A DNA stretch of 46,682 nt from Methylomonas methanica (GCA_001644045.1 LUUF01000009.1:1-46682), one strand, 5' to 3'; counted from the first letter of the stretch, positions 7,847 to 17,185 are shown. Notes: generated by a model not told the origin, from the letters alone. Numbers and translations: made by a program.

Positions 7847-9286
7847 TTAAACGCTGGTGCCGCCGACGGTCAGACCGTCGATTTTCAAGGTGGGCTGCCC
7901 GACGCCGACCGGCACGCTTTGTCCGTCCTTGCCGCAGGTACCGACGCCGCTATCCAGGGCCATGTCGTTGCCGACCATCGATACTTTCGTCAACACGTCA
8001 GGACCGTTACCGATTAGTGTCGCGCCCTTGACCGGCCGGGTAATTTTGCCGTTTTCGATCAGATAGGCTTCGCTGGTGGAAAACACGAATTTGCCGGAGG
8101 TAATATCCACCTGCCCGCCGCCGAAGTTACGCGCGTACAAACCTTTTTTGACCGAGCGGATAATCTCCTCCGGATCACTGCTGCCCGGCAGCATGTAAGT
8201 ATTGGTCATACGCGGCATCGGTAAATGCGCATACGATTCGCGGCGGCCGTTGCCTGTGGGTTTCACGCCCATCAGGCGGGCATTGAGCTTATCCTGCATA
8301 TAGCCTTTCAAAATACCTTTTTCGATTAGCACGGTGTTTTCGGTGGGCGTACCTTCGTCGTCGATATTCAAGGAACCGCGCCGTCCAACCAAGGTGCCGT
8401 CGTCGACCACGGTGCATAAGTCCGAAGCCACCCGTTCGCCGACGCGACCGCTAAATGCGGAAGTACCCTTGCGGTTGAAATCGCCTTCCAAACCGTGCCC
8501 TATGGCTTCGTGCAACAAAATCCCCGGCCAGCCCGGCCCCAACACCACGGTCATATTGCCGGCCGGCGCTTCCTGGGCCTGCAAGTTGACTTGGGCCAAA
8601 CGCACCGCTTCGCGGCCATATTCAAAAGCCCGGTCGTTTTCCAGAAAAAAGCTGTAATCGCTGCGCCCGCCGCCGCCCATGCTACCCTGCTCGCGCCGGC
8701 CGTTTTCGACCATGATCACCGTCACGTTCATCCGCACCAGCGGCCGCACATCGGCAGCCAAGGAGCCGTCCTGGTTGGCGATCAACACGCTGTCATAAGC
8801 AGCAATCAGGCTGACCATCACTTCTTCGATGCGGCTGTCCAACTTGCGGGTTTCGCTGTCAACGCGCTTCAGTAAATCGATTTTTTCTTGATCGTCCAGG
8901 GACTTTAAGGGATTGAGCGGCTGGTACAACTGCGGCCAGCTCTTGGCGACTTCGATTTGGCGCTGCGCCTGCTGCCCTTGTCTGACAATGGCTTTCACGT
9001 TGTTGGCTGCTTCCAGCAAGATCGGTAATTCGATGCGATCGCTGTAAGCAAAGCCGGTTTTATCACCGCTCACCACCCGCACTCCGGCGCCGTGTTCTAT
9101 GGAGTGACTACCTTCCTTGATAATACCGCCTTCCATGGACCAGGATTCGAAATGGCTGGACTGAAAATAAATGTCCGCAGCGTCGACCGGTACGCTGAGC
9201 AGCGCCGCCATCACCCGGTCTACGTCCTGAGTTTGCAGACCATTAACGGCCAGAATGGATTGGGTAACTTGTTCTAGTAATGGCAT
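7847..9286 (-). CDS. tldD: TldD, catalytic subunit of the TldD/PmbA metalloprotease
   Basis: TldD carries the zinc site of the TldD/TldE peptidase. The 479-residue protein contains [11 protein letters not shown] with His259, Glu260 and His264 as the HExxxH zinc site, a Gly-rich segment [10 protein letters not shown] just before it, and the conserved Cys in GTCGKDGQ near the C-terminus. The ATG at 9286 is chosen because the family begins shortly before [12 protein letters not shown]; an in-frame TTG at 9328 is possible but would add 14 atypical residues. It is the fifth gene of the cca-to-pmbA run. Confidence 0.94.
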   Translation of the reverse strand: MPLLEQVTQSILAVNGLQTQDVDRVMAALLSVPVDAADIYFQSSHFESWSMEGGIIKEGSHSIEHGAGVRVVSGDKTGFAYSDRIELPILLEAANNVKAIVRQGQQAQRQIEVAKSWPQLYQPLNPLKSLDDQEKIDLLKRVDSETRKLDSRIEEVMVSLIAAYDSVLIANQDGSLAADVRPLVRMNVTVIMVENGRREQGSMGGGGRSDYSFFLENDRAFEYGREAVRLAQVNLQAQEAPAGNMTVVLGPGWPGILLHEAIGHGLEGDFNRKGTSAFSGRVGERVASDLCTVVDDGTLVGRRGSLNIDDEGTPTENTVLIEKGILKGYMQDKLNARLMGVKPTGNGRRESYAHLPMPRMTNTYMLPGSSDPEEIIRSVKKGLYARNFGGGQVDITSGKFVFSTSEAYLIENGKITRPVKGATLIGNGPDVLTKVSMVGNDMALDSGVGTCGKDGQSVPVGVGQPTLKIDGLTVGGTSV

Positions 9287-9328
9287 AAGAAATTTAAAAT
9301 AAAACGGTTTCGTCAGCGATGCGCACAA

Positions 9329-9793
9329 TCACATCACGAAAAATGAGGCTATATAGGCAACGGCCAAGGCAGTGACGGCAATAGTCACCTTGTTCCTTAT
9401 GGTAAGCGAGAGCCAATACAACTCTAATTCGGTTTTCCGCCGCACCCAGGTATTCAGCACCATTTGTTTAACAGATGCCCAAAGCCTTGGTACAACTTTC
9501 GAAAGCCGATAAAAACCAAACCAGGCGATGGTCAACAAAATATAAAACGTCACCACTTGGCTGCCGTGGCGGTCGGACTCGAATAAATACTCGATGATTT
9601 CGCCGATATCCAAGAAGTGGAATACCAATTCGACAGCTTCTTCAATACCTAGCTCGACGTACTCGAAGGCCACATGAAATCCTTCGAACACCAGATGCAT
9701 GAATTCACCCAGCACTTCCAGCGTCACATCGTACATGACGATAGCAAGTACCACAAAACCGACGATGATCAAGTCGAGATTCTTTCTAATCAT
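9329..9793 (-). CDS. Small membrane protein with an acidic ExxH-type heptad helix
   Basis: Family not recognised. The 154-residue protein has predicted membrane helices near residues 8-21, 80-95 and 136-153. Between the first two lies a long hydrophobic but acidic stretch (22-74) with Glu at 30, 37, 44 and 51, exactly seven apart, and His at 33 and 40, giving EFMH and EGFH motifs. A basic segment (VRRKTELELYW) follows the second helix. The ATG at 9793 has AAGGAA upstream. It starts 2 bp after the rlmJ stop and ends about 40 bp before the tldD ATG, so it belongs to that operon. The spacing suggests a regular amphipathic helix, possibly metal-binding; this is inference. Confidence 0.75.
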   Translation of the reverse strand: MIRKNLDLIIVGFVVLAIVMYDVTLEVLGEFMHLVFEGFHVAFEYVELGIEEAVELVFHFLDIGEIIEYLFESDRHGSQVVTFYILLTIAWFGFYRLSKVVPRLWASVKQMVLNTWVRRKTELELYWLSLTIRNKVTIAVTALAVAYIASFFVM

Positions 9794-9795
9794 TG

Positions 9796-10662
9796 CTAAT
9801 TCCTTACCACACTCGCCGCTACCGGCTCCGGCACCTGCCACTCTACTTTCCAATGCCCCTTACCGTCTGCCAAGGCCTGATTCAACCAAGGTAACAGGGC
9901 TTGCGCTTGACTATCCAGCTGCCACGGCGGATTGATGACCAACATGCCGGAACCGGTCATGCCGCGCCCCGGGCCGTCATCGGCTATGCAATGCTCGATG
10001 CGCAACTGGCGAGGAATGCCGGTTTGCTCCAATTGCCGCATAAAATTTTCGGTCGCCGCCCGGTCGATAACCGGATACCACAGCGCATAAACGCCGGTAG
10101 CGAAGTGCCTATAGGCGGTCGTCAGCGCGGCAACGATTTTTTTGTATTCGTCGCGCATTTCGTAACTGGGGTCGATCAGAATCAGGCCGCGCTTTTGGAT
10201 AGGCGGCAATTTCTTGCTCAAGGTTTGCAAGCCGTCTTCCTTGCTGACACTAACCTGTTTATCGCCGGCAAATAATTGCTGAAGGGCTTCGACATCGCTG
10301 CTGTGCAATTCCGACAATACTAAGCGATCTTGCGCCCGGACCAAGCGTTTTACCAATTGCGGCGAGCCGGGATAGCGCACCAGTTGCCGGCCGGTATTTT
10401 CCGCGCGCACCGCGGACAGATAATCTTTCAATTCCGGCGGCGCGTCCTGGCTGTCCCATAGCCTAGCGATGCCTTGCTGGTATTCGCCGGTTTTTTGAGC
10501 AAACTCGGACTTAAAGGAATATTTACCGGCGCCGGCATGGGTATCGATGTAAACAAAAGGTTTATCTTTTTGTTTTAGCGTGTTGATCGCCAATGTCAGC
10601 AGACTGTGCTTTAACACATCGGCAAAATTGCCGGCGTGAAAACCGTGACGATAACTAAGCAT
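9796..10662 (-). CDS. rlmJ: 23S rRNA (adenine-2030-N6)-methyltransferase RlmJ
   Basis: RlmJ methylates A2030 of 23S rRNA using S-adenosylmethionine. The 288-residue protein begins with the family signature MLSYRHGFHAGNFADVLKH, followed by the SAM-binding FVYIDTHAGAGKY segment; the catalytic (D/N)PP(Y/F)-type motif appears as LIDPSYE. The ATG at 10662 is preceded by GGTGGA, and the resulting N-terminus aligns with E. coli RlmJ; a GTG 9 bases upstream is less likely. It sits between the DMT-like gene and the small membrane protein gene in a dense minus-strand run. Confidence 0.93.
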   Translation of the reverse strand: MLSYRHGFHAGNFADVLKHSLLTLAINTLKQKDKPFVYIDTHAGAGKYSFKSEFAQKTGEYQQGIARLWDSQDAPPELKDYLSAVRAENTGRQLVRYPGSPQLVKRLVRAQDRLVLSELHSSDVEALQQLFAGDKQVSVSKEDGLQTLSKKLPPIQKRGLILIDPSYEMRDEYKKIVAALTTAYRHFATGVYALWYPVIDRAATENFMRQLEQTGIPRQLRIEHCIADDGPGRGMTGSGMLVINPPWQLDSQAQALLPWLNQALADGKGHWKVEWQVPEPVAASVVRN

Positions 10663-10700
10663 GCTGTCCACCCATTTTTATTATTCCAATCCGTTCAATT

Positions 10701-11051
10701 TCAGCTTAATTTGGCTCTGAACATAAAAAACACCGCACCCAGCAAACATAAACCGGCCCAGAGATAATCCAGTTTCAAGGGTTCTTTCATGTAGTACACC
10801 GAGAAAGGCACAAATACGCTCAGCGCAATCACTTCCTGCATGATTTTCAGCTGGGCAACACTGCACTGCGTGTAACCGATACGGTTGGCGGGCACTTGTA
10901 ACAGGTATTCGAACAGGGCGATGCCCCAACTGACGAATGCAGCCAACAACCAGGGTTTGTTATTCAATTCCTTCAGATGCGCATACCAGGCAAAAGTCAT
11001 GAAGACATTGCTGCAAATCAATAAACCGGCGGAGATCAGGATGGCGTTCAT
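10701..11051 (-). CDS. DMT-like small membrane protein (DUF486 type)
   Basis: The 116-residue protein has four predicted membrane helices and a short cytoplasmic loop, the layout of DUF486/DMT small transporter-like proteins. The segment QVPANRIGY and the middle IMQEVIALSVFVPFSVYYMKE are typical of that family. No substrate is known. It overlaps cca by 4 bp (ATGA), so it is translationally coupled to it. The start used gives the expected N-terminus with the first membrane helix beginning at once; a longer reading into cca is an out-of-frame extension. Confidence 0.85.
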   Translation of the reverse strand: MNAILISAGLLICSNVFMTFAWYAHLKELNNKPWLLAAFVSWGIALFEYLLQVPANRIGYTQCSVAQLKIMQEVIALSVFVPFSVYYMKEPLKLDYLWAGLCLLGAVFFMFRAKLS

Positions 11052-12295
11052 GCTGACTCTACTAATAGTTGATGATAGCGTTGTTTGTAATCGTTGACGG
11101 CCTGAGTCCGCAACTTCCGGATGGCGATACCAATCTGTTCGCCTTGCAAGCCTTTCAGCAAAGCCGCCGAGGTATCGACAGCGGCGGCGGTCATGGCCGC
11201 CGCGCGGATATAGTCGGCTTGCGGGTAAGGCCGATCTTCGAATCCGGTCCGGCCACGCGCGTCCGCTTCGCAAGCCTGTAAAAATTCATTCAGGCGGCTA
11301 TCGGGCTTGAACGCACCGATGGTTTGCAACATATCGGTCAAGGTATCCGCGCGCAATTCCAAAGCCCGGTGGCAATGGGTGTGGTATTGCATGACCTGTG
11401 CGCACAAGGATTTAAAATTATTCGGCACCCGCAGTCTTTCGCACAGCTTGGCAAGCACCGGCAAACCTTTTTGCTCGTGCCCGTGATGACTGGGCCAGTG
11501 GTGGCTGGGCGTCAACGCCTTGCCCAAATCGTGCAACAAGGCCGCCAGGCGTACCTCGGCCTTATCGGAAAGTCGCGCCGCCTGCTCCAGCACCATCAAG
11601 GCATGCACGCCGGTATCGATTTCCGGATGATATTTCTCCGGCTGCGGCACGCCGAATAAGGCGTCGATCTCCGGAAAAACCACTCGCAACGCGCCGCAGT
11701 CTTTCAATACCTGAAAAAATGCCGCCGGCGTCCGCTCCAATAAGGCTTTATGCAGTTCCGCCCACACCCGTTCGGCGACCAGAAAATCGGCTTCGCCAGC
11801 TAAAACCATCTCGTGCATCAATTGCAGCGTTTCCGTAGCGACACTAAATCCCAAATGGGCATAGCGGGCTGCGAAGCGGGCGACGCGCAAAATCCGCACA
11901 GGATCTTCCACAAATGCCGCAGACACATGCCGCAGCATACGGCTATCCAAGTCACGCCGCCCGTTATAGGGATCGATCAATTCGCCGGCGGTATCAATTG
12001 CCATCGCATTGACGGTTAAATCCCGTCGCAACAAATCCTCTTCCAACGTTACATCCGGCGCGGCATATACCGCAAATCCCTTGTAGCCCGGCGCTGTTTT
12101 ACGCTCGGTGCGCGCCAAGGCATATTCTTCGTGGGTGTCGGGATGCAGAAACACCGGAAAGTCTTTGCCAACCGGCCGAAAACCCGCAGCCAGCATGCTA
12201 TCGGCAGTCTCACCGACCACCAGCCAGTCGCGCTCCTTAACCGGAAAATCCAGCAAACGGTCGCGAACTGCGCCGCCGACCAGATACGTTTTCAT
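11048..12295 (-). CDS. cca: Multifunctional CCA tRNA nucleotidyltransferase
   Basis: This enzyme adds and repairs the 3'-CCA end of tRNAs without a template. At 415 residues it matches the E. coli form, with an N-terminal nucleotidyltransferase head (GGAVRDRLLD near residue 7, RRDLTVNAMAID near 110-121) and a C-terminal HD phosphohydrolase domain (LAALLHDLGKA near 260) that adds phosphatase and phosphodiesterase activities. It is the first gene of the minus-strand run that ends with pmbA and is divergent from the TauE/SafE permease gene. Confidence 0.96.
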   Translation of the reverse strand: MKTYLVGGAVRDRLLDFPVKERDWLVVGETADSMLAAGFRPVGKDFPVFLHPDTHEEYALARTERKTAPGYKGFAVYAAPDVTLEEDLLRRDLTVNAMAIDTAGELIDPYNGRRDLDSRMLRHVSAAFVEDPVRILRVARFAARYAHLGFSVATETLQLMHEMVLAGEADFLVAERVWAELHKALLERTPAAFFQVLKDCGALRVVFPEIDALFGVPQPEKYHPEIDTGVHALMVLEQAARLSDKAEVRLAALLHDLGKALTPSHHWPSHHGHEQKGLPVLAKLCERLRVPNNFKSLCAQVMQYHTHCHRALELRADTLTDMLQTIGAFKPDSRLNEFLQACEADARGRTGFEDRPYPQADYIRAAAMTAAAVDTSAALLKGLQGEQIGIAIRKLRTQAVNDYKQRYHQLLVESA

Positions 12296-12388
12296 GCCTT
12301 ACCAACTCGCCTGCTAAATGGATCAAAAGACACAGTATAAATGAGTCGCTATCATAGTGCTTTGCTTATTCCCCAGCCATTAATCATC

Positions 12389-13177
12389 ATGACGGAAATT
12401 TTTTTAGCCAGTCTTTTACTGGGCATTCTCGCCGGCATCTCCGCCGGTTTGTTCGGCATAGGCGGCGGTGCATTGATCGTGCCGGTACTGGTCTGGCTAT
12501 TCCAAACTCAGCAGTTCCATCCGGAACAAATCATGCTGATTGCCGTCGCCACCTCATTGGCAACCGCGATATTTACTTCGGTAGCCTCGGTGCGCGCGCA
12601 CCACAAACTAGGTAACATCGACTGGCGACGGGCATGGCATTTAGCCCCGAGCATGCTGCTAGGCGCCGGCGGTGGCGCGGTGTTGGCCGAATATATCAGT
12701 GCCAATTTGCTACGCTGGTTTTTCGTTACCTATCTACTTTATACCAGCCTACAAATGGCGATGCCCAAGCAAACAAAAGCATCAACGCATCCCGCCAAAC
12801 AATTTTTGGACTACCCGATAGGTCTGCTGATCGGCGTGCTGTCAGCGATATTGGGCATCGGCGGCGGCACGATGACCGTGCCTTACCTGGTGAGCAATGG
12901 CCTGATCATGAAAAACGCGGTCGCCACCTCCAGCACCTGCGCAATACCCATCGCCCTGTCGGCTGCCACCAGTTATGCCATCCTGGGCTGGCAAGACAAT
13001 CAATTACCCGCTGGCAGCCTGGGTTATCTATACCTCCCAGCCTTTGCCGGCATCGTGCTGACCAGTATCTTTACCGCGCCCTTGGGCGCCAAACTAGCCC
13101 ACCGCTTGCCGGCGCAAAAATTGAAACGTTACTTTGCGATTGTGCTGCTGGCGCTTGCGATAAAAATGGCTTGGTAA
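12389..13177 (+). CDS. TauE/SafE-family sulfite exporter-like permease
   Basis: An inner membrane protein of the TauE/SafE family (formerly DUF81), which exports small anions such as sulfite or sulfoacetate; the actual substrate is unknown. The 262-residue form has about eight predicted helices in two repeats, each with the Gly-rich family motif (GISAGLFGIGGGALIVPVL near the start and AILGIGGGTMTVPYL in the middle). The ATG at 12389 places the first helix at the N-terminus; an in-frame ATG at 12341 would add 16 residues. Neither has a clear ribosome-binding site. It is followed by pqqA 154 bp downstream. Confidence 0.88.
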   Translation: MTEIFLASLLLGILAGISAGLFGIGGGALIVPVLVWLFQTQQFHPEQIMLIAVATSLATAIFTSVASVRAHHKLGNIDWRRAWHLAPSMLLGAGGGAVLAEYISANLLRWFFVTYLLYTSLQMAMPKQTKASTHPAKQFLDYPIGLLIGVLSAILGIGGGTMTVPYLVSNGLIMKNAVATSSTCAIPIALSAATSYAILGWQDNQLPAGSLGYLYLPAFAGIVLTSIFTAPLGAKLAHRLPAQKLKRYFAIVLLALAIKMAW

Positions 13178-13240
13178 GTCGGGGAACTTAAGTGCCGAGA
13201 CATAGCTCGAAACACCGTTAGTTCCGGTTTGATTGCTCTG

Positions 13241-13269
13241 TTGCGCAAAGAAAAACTTCATCGTATACT
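13241..13269 (+). promoter_or_regulatory. Sigma-70 promoter of the pqq operon
   Basis: TTGCGC (13241-13246) and TATACT (13264-13269) are separated by 17 bases; the -10 box matches five of six consensus positions and the -35 three. It would give a leader of about 55 nt before pqqA. Confidence 0.65.
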
Positions 13270-13331
13270 TCGGCGCAGCTTTCTCGATCAAGCTATCGCA
13301 CACAACAACAAAACCTCTGGAGGGTATATAA

Positions 13332-13406
13332 ATGAAATGGGAAACACCAGCTTACAATGACATGCGTTTCGGTTTTGAAGTTACCATGTACATCTACAAC
13401 CGTTAA
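13332..13406 (+). CDS. pqqA: PqqA, precursor peptide of pyrroloquinoline quinone
   Basis: A 24-residue peptide whose Glu and Tyr side chains are cross-linked and cut out to make PQQ. Glu16 and Tyr20 stand in the conserved EVTMY context, and the N-terminal MKWETPAY and FGFE segments match known PqqA peptides. The ATG is preceded by GGAGGG with a 7-base spacer, a strong site. The gene is too short for most automatic ORF filters. A rho-independent terminator lies between it and pqqB, as expected if the peptide is made in excess of the enzymes. Confidence 0.97.
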   Translation: MKWETPAYNDMRFGFEVTMYIYNR

Positions 13407-13424
13407 TCCTTGAGGGTTGACGAT

Positions 13425-13456
13425 AAAAAAGGGGCATTTTCCTGCCCCTTTTTTTT
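13425..13456 (+). terminator. Rho-independent terminator/attenuator between pqqA and pqqB
   Basis: A 12-bp perfect stem (13425-13436 with 13443-13454) encloses a 6-base loop and runs into eight T. It lies 18 bp after the pqqA stop. Partial readthrough would give abundant pqqA message and less pqqBCDE. Confidence 0.92.
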
Positions 13457-13516
13457 GCCTGGCGTTTTTTAATCCCGTATCATGCCTCGCTCGTTCACCA
13501 ACCCCTTTAAGCGAAC

Positions 13517-14428
13517 ATGAAGATTAGAGTTCTCGGCGCCGGCGCCGGCGGCGGCTTTCCGCAATGGAACTGCAACTGCGACAATTGCCGACGCCTGCGT
13601 AACGGCCAATTCAACGGAAAAGCCCGCACCCAGTCATCGATAGCAATCAGCACCGACAACCGCAACTGGCTGCTGTTTAACACGTCGCCGGATATTCGCG
13701 CTCAATTGGAAGCGTTTCCGGCCATTCAGCCTAAGGAAGGCATCCGCGACACCGGCATCAAAGCCGTGCTGCTGATCGACAGCCAGATCGACCACACCAC
13801 CGGCATGTTGATGCTGCGCGAAGGCAAACCGTTAAACGTGTATTGCACCGACATGGTCAAACAGGATCTGACCAGCGGCTTTCCGCTGTTCAACATGCTA
13901 AAAGACTATTGCACAGTCAATCATCATCCGATTGCCTGTGACGAAACTCCATTCGAGATTCCCGGCATAGCTGACATCCGCATCTACGCCCATGCCCTGA
14001 AAAGCAAGGCGCCACCCTATTCGCCGCACCGCCACGATCCGCACGACGGCGACAATATCGGCGTGATCGTCGAGCAAATTTCCACCGGCAAAAAACTGTA
14101 TTACTCGCCGGGCCTTGGCGAAATCGAACCGCACGTATTGCAGGCCATGTTGAACGTCGACTGCCTGATGGTGGATGGCACCTTCTGGACCGACGATGAA
14201 ATGGTCACTCGCAATATCAGCCACAAACACGCCCGCGAGATCGGCCACTTGCCGCAATCCGGCCCCGGCGGCATGATTGAAGTGTTAAATGGCGTACCTA
14301 AGGCCCGGAAAATTTTGATTCATATCAACAACACCAACCCGATTCTCGACGAAGATTCGCCGGAGCGTAAGATCCTGGATGCCAACGGCATAGAAGTGGC
14401 TTACGACGGACTGGAAATTGACTTATAA
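13517..14428 (+). CDS. pqqB: PQQ biosynthesis protein PqqB
   Basis: PqqB is a metallo-beta-lactamase-fold iron hydroxylase acting on the Glu-Tyr-derived intermediate of PQQ synthesis. The 303-residue length, the N-terminal [16 protein letters not shown], the metal-loop segment [10 protein letters not shown] and the C-terminal HINNTNPIL are typical. The Cys-rich N-terminal loop CNCDNC is a probable zinc knuckle. It starts about 60 bp after the pqqA terminator and is followed by pqqC after 12 bp. Confidence 0.97.
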   Translation: MKIRVLGAGAGGGFPQWNCNCDNCRRLRNGQFNGKARTQSSIAISTDNRNWLLFNTSPDIRAQLEAFPAIQPKEGIRDTGIKAVLLIDSQIDHTTGMLMLREGKPLNVYCTDMVKQDLTSGFPLFNMLKDYCTVNHHPIACDETPFEIPGIADIRIYAHALKSKAPPYSPHRHDPHDGDNIGVIVEQISTGKKLYYSPGLGEIEPHVLQAMLNVDCLMVDGTFWTDDEMVTRNISHKHAREIGHLPQSGPGGMIEVLNGVPKARKILIHINNTNPILDEDSPERKILDANGIEVAYDGLEIDL

Positions 14429-14440
14429 CAAAGGTGTTAC

Positions 14441-15169
14441 ATGACTGCTGATAATCAACCCTGGAGCCGCGAAGAATTCGAAGCCAAACTGCGCGGCATG
14501 GAAAAGTTCTACCATATTCATCATCCGATGCACACGCTGATGAATGAAGGCAAACTGACCAAGCAGCAATTGCAAGGCTGGGTCGCCAACCGCTTTTATT
14601 ACCAGGTGATGATACCGATCAAGGACGCCAACATCATGGCCAACTGTCCGGACCGGGAAACCCGCGCCAAATGGGTGCAACGCATCCTCGACCACGACGG
14701 CCACCCTGGCGACCCAGGCGGCATCGAAGCCTGGATCCGCTTAGGCATCGCGGTTGGGCTAACTCGGGAAGAAATTACCTCGCTGGAACACGTACTGCCC
14801 GGCGTGCGCTTTGCCGTGGACGCCTATGTCAATTTCGCCCGCCGCGCCGAATGGCACGAAGCCGCCAGCTCATCGTTGACGGAACTATTTGCTCCAAAAA
14901 TTCATCAACAGCGCTTGGATAACTGGCCCGACGTGTATCCATGGGTCGAACAAGAGGGTTACACTTACTTCCGTAAACGCCTGACCGAAGCCCGCCGCGA
15001 CGTGGAACACGGCCTGGAACTGACCCTGGATTGGTACAAAACCCGCGAACAGCAAGAACGCATGGTGCAAATTCTGAAATTTAAACTGGATGTGTTGTGG
15101 AGCATGGCCGATGCGATGTATCTGGCTTATGTTGCCAATATGCCGCCGTATTTCAATATCGAACAATAA
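14441..15169 (+). CDS. pqqC: Pyrroloquinoline-quinone synthase PqqC
   Basis: PqqC carries out the last step, an oxygen-dependent ring closure and eight-electron oxidation giving PQQ, without a metal or cofactor. The 242-residue all-helical protein has the family segments [29 protein letters not shown] and the C-terminal [28 protein letters not shown]. The ATG follows AAAGGTG. Its stop codon overlaps the start of the Uma2-family gene by one base (TAATG). Confidence 0.97.
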   Translation: MTADNQPWSREEFEAKLRGMEKFYHIHHPMHTLMNEGKLTKQQLQGWVANRFYYQVMIPIKDANIMANCPDRETRAKWVQRILDHDGHPGDPGGIEAWIRLGIAVGLTREEITSLEHVLPGVRFAVDAYVNFARRAEWHEAASSSLTELFAPKIHQQRLDNWPDVYPWVEQEGYTYFRKRLTEARRDVEHGLELTLDWYKTREQQERMVQILKFKLDVLWSMADAMYLAYVANMPPYFNIEQ

Positions 15170-15732
15170 TGCAAACCGCCGAACAACTTCATTTTAGCGC
15201 CGCCGACTTTTTGGCCTGGGAGGAAAACCAGACCGAAAAGCACGAGTTCGTCGCGGGTGAAGTGTTTGTGATGACCGGGGCAAGACAAGATCACGTTTTG
15301 GTTTCCGGCAACATTTACGCTGCATTGAAACAACGTTTACGCGGCACGCCTTGCCGAGCCTATATCGCCGATATGAAACTGCGTGTCGAAACGGCAGACG
15401 CATTTTTCTATCCTGATGTGATGGTGTCGTGTCACCCGGAAGATCGCCAAGCCGAGCAATTCCTGTCACATCCGGCATTGATCGTCGAAGTACTGTCCGA
15501 CTCGACTGCCGATTACGATAGAGGCGGCAAATTCGTCGCTTACCGTAAGCTGGAATCGCTACAAGAATACCTGATTGTGGACATCGATAACCGCCGAGTT
15601 GAATGCTTCCGCCGTACTACCGACAACGATTGGCTGTTGCACGATTACCTCGGCGAAGTCGATTGCCAACTGCATAGTTTGAGCCTCAGCCTGCCGCTGG
15701 CGGAAATTTTTGAAGACATCGAAACGGCCTGA
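15169..15732 (+). CDS. Uma2-family PD-(D/E)xK nuclease-like protein (DUF820)
   Basis: The 187-residue protein belongs to the Uma2/DUF820 family, which has a restriction-endonuclease-like fold; biological roles are mostly unknown. Visible landmarks are the N-terminal SAADFLAWEENQTEKHEFVAG-like region (shown here only in part: FLAWEEN, KHEFVAGEV), the acidic PDVMV, the VEVLSDST strand with the likely catalytic Glu, and KFVAYRKLESLQEYLIVD. The ATG overlaps the pqqC stop codon by one base, and pqqD begins 33 bp after its end. It is not a known PQQ gene, so its place inside the pqq operon is odd. Base composition resembles its neighbours. Confidence 0.9.
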   Translation: MQTAEQLHFSAADFLAWEENQTEKHEFVAGEVFVMTGARQDHVLVSGNIYAALKQRLRGTPCRAYIADMKLRVETADAFFYPDVMVSCHPEDRQAEQFLSHPALIVEVLSDSTADYDRGGKFVAYRKLESLQEYLIVDIDNRRVECFRRTTDNDWLLHDYLGEVDCQLHSLSLSLPLAEIFEDIETA

Positions 15733-15765
15733 TTCTCCAGGCGTTTGCTTACACACCGGACCCCC

Positions 15766-16038
15766 ATGACCATCACCCCCGACCAACTTATCCAATTCTC
15801 GCCGCTGCACCGGCTGCAATGGGAAGAAGCTCAGCAAAAATACGTGATTCTTTATCCCGAGGGCATGGTCGAGTTGAACCAAAGTTCGGCTGAGATTCTC
15901 AAGCTGTGCGACGGTAGCCGCCTGCTGGCACAAATCGTCGCCGAACTGGAAGAAAAATTCGCCACCTCCGGCCTGACCAACGACATCACTAACTTTTTGA
16001 ACGTAGCATTACAAAATGGCTGGATCAGACAAGCTTAA
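15766..16038 (+). CDS. pqqD: PqqD, PqqA-binding chaperone
   Basis: PqqD binds the PqqA peptide and presents it to the radical SAM enzyme PqqE. The 90-residue protein has the RiPP recognition element (winged-helix) layout, with [23 protein letters not shown] forming the strand region (given here only as landmarks QWEEAQ and LYPEGMV) and helices after it. The ATG at 15766 gives the usual length; an in-frame TTG 21 bases upstream is less likely. It overlaps pqqE by 23 bp, a strong sign of coupled translation. Confidence 0.95.
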   Translation: MTITPDQLIQFSPLHRLQWEEAQQKYVILYPEGMVELNQSSAEILKLCDGSRLLAQIVAELEEKFATSGLTNDITNFLNVALQNGWIRQA

Positions 16039-17140
16039 CATCACCCCGCCACGCTGGCTGTTGGCCGAGCTGAGCTACAAGTGCCCGCTGCAATGCCCGT
16101 ATTGCTCCAATCCTCTGGATTACGCTAAGTATCCAAACGAATTAAGCACCGAAGACTGGAAACGGGTATTAAGCCAGGCCCGCAAAATGGGTGCTGTGCA
16201 GCTGGGATTTTCCGGCGGCGAACCGCTAACCCGCCAGGATTTGACCGAATTGGTCGGCTATGCGCGCGAGCTGGGTTATTACTCCAATCTGATCACCTCC
16301 GGTTACGGCTTGACCGAAGAAAAAATCGTCGAATTGAAGCAAGCCGGTTTGGACCATATCCAGATCAGCATCCAGGCCAGCACCCAGGAACTAAACGATC
16401 ACATCGCCGGCACCGCCACTTACCAACACAAACAGGACGTGGCGAAGCTGATTAAAAAACACGGCTATCCGATGGTGCTGTGCGTGGTAATCCACCGCGA
16501 AAACATTCACCAAATGCCGCAGATACTGGAGATGGCCGAAAACCTCGGCGCCGATTATCTGGAACTGGCCAATACCCAATATTACGGCTGGGCGCATTTG
16601 AATCGCGACGCCTTGCTACCAACCCTCGAGCAATTCCAGGAAGCGGAAAAAATTGCCCAGGCTTATAAAGAAAAAGTCGCCGGCAAGATGAAGATTTATT
16701 ACGTGGTGCCGGATTACTACGAAGACCGTCCGAAAGCCTGTATGAACGGCTGGGGCACGACATTTTTGACCATCGCCCCCGACGGCACCGCGCTGCCTTG
16801 CCATTCGGCACGCGAATTGCCCGGCCTGGATTGCCCGAACGTGAAGGATTTCAGCATAGCCGAAATCTGGAACGAGTCGAAAACCTTCAACTTCTTCCGT
16901 GGCACGGAATGGATGCAGGAGCCTTGCCGCAGCTGCGACGAAAAACTCAAGGACTTTGGCGGCTGCCGCTGTCAGGCTTTCTTGTTCAACGGCGACATGT
17001 ACAGCACCGACCCGGTGTGCAGCAAATCCCCGGAACGGCACAGAATCGACGCCGCGATCAACTCGGCGCGCGAACTAGCCTTATCCGACCGGGAAAAGCC
17101 GTTGATATTTCGCAACAGCAAAAACTCCAAACAATTTTAA
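16016..17140 (+). CDS. pqqE: PqqE, radical SAM PqqA peptide cyclase
   Basis: PqqE forms the carbon-carbon bond between Glu16 and Tyr20 of PqqA. The 374-residue protein has the radical SAM motif CPLQCPYC with Cys23, Cys27 and Cys30, the FSGGEPL SAM-binding segment, and a C-terminal SPASM domain with Cys residues in ACMNGW, LPCHSA, CRSCDEK and GGCRCQ for auxiliary iron-sulfur clusters. It is the last pqq gene; no pqqF or pqqG protease gene follows. A perfect hairpin separates it from convergent msbA. Confidence 0.97.
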   Translation: MAGSDKLNITPPRWLLAELSYKCPLQCPYCSNPLDYAKYPNELSTEDWKRVLSQARKMGAVQLGFSGGEPLTRQDLTELVGYARELGYYSNLITSGYGLTEEKIVELKQAGLDHIQISIQASTQELNDHIAGTATYQHKQDVAKLIKKHGYPMVLCVVIHRENIHQMPQILEMAENLGADYLELANTQYYGWAHLNRDALLPTLEQFQEAEKIAQAYKEKVAGKMKIYYVVPDYYEDRPKACMNGWGTTFLTIAPDGTALPCHSARELPGLDCPNVKDFSIAEIWNESKTFNFFRGTEWMQEPCRSCDEKLKDFGGCRCQAFLFNGDMYSTDPVCSKSPERHRIDAAINSARELALSDREKPLIFRNSKNSKQF

Positions 17141-17150
17141 ACGCCTATCT

Positions 17151-17180
17151 CAGCCGGCGGATCATCGGAGCCGCCGGCTG
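17151..17180. terminator. Bidirectional hairpin between pqqE and msbA
   Basis: Perfect 10-base GC-rich arms CAGCCGGCGG (17151-17160) and CCGCCGGCTG (17171-17180) enclose a 10-base loop in the 45-bp gap between two convergent stop codons. No T run is present on either side, so termination would depend on the stem or on Rho. Confidence 0.65.
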
Positions 17181-17185
17181 ACTGA

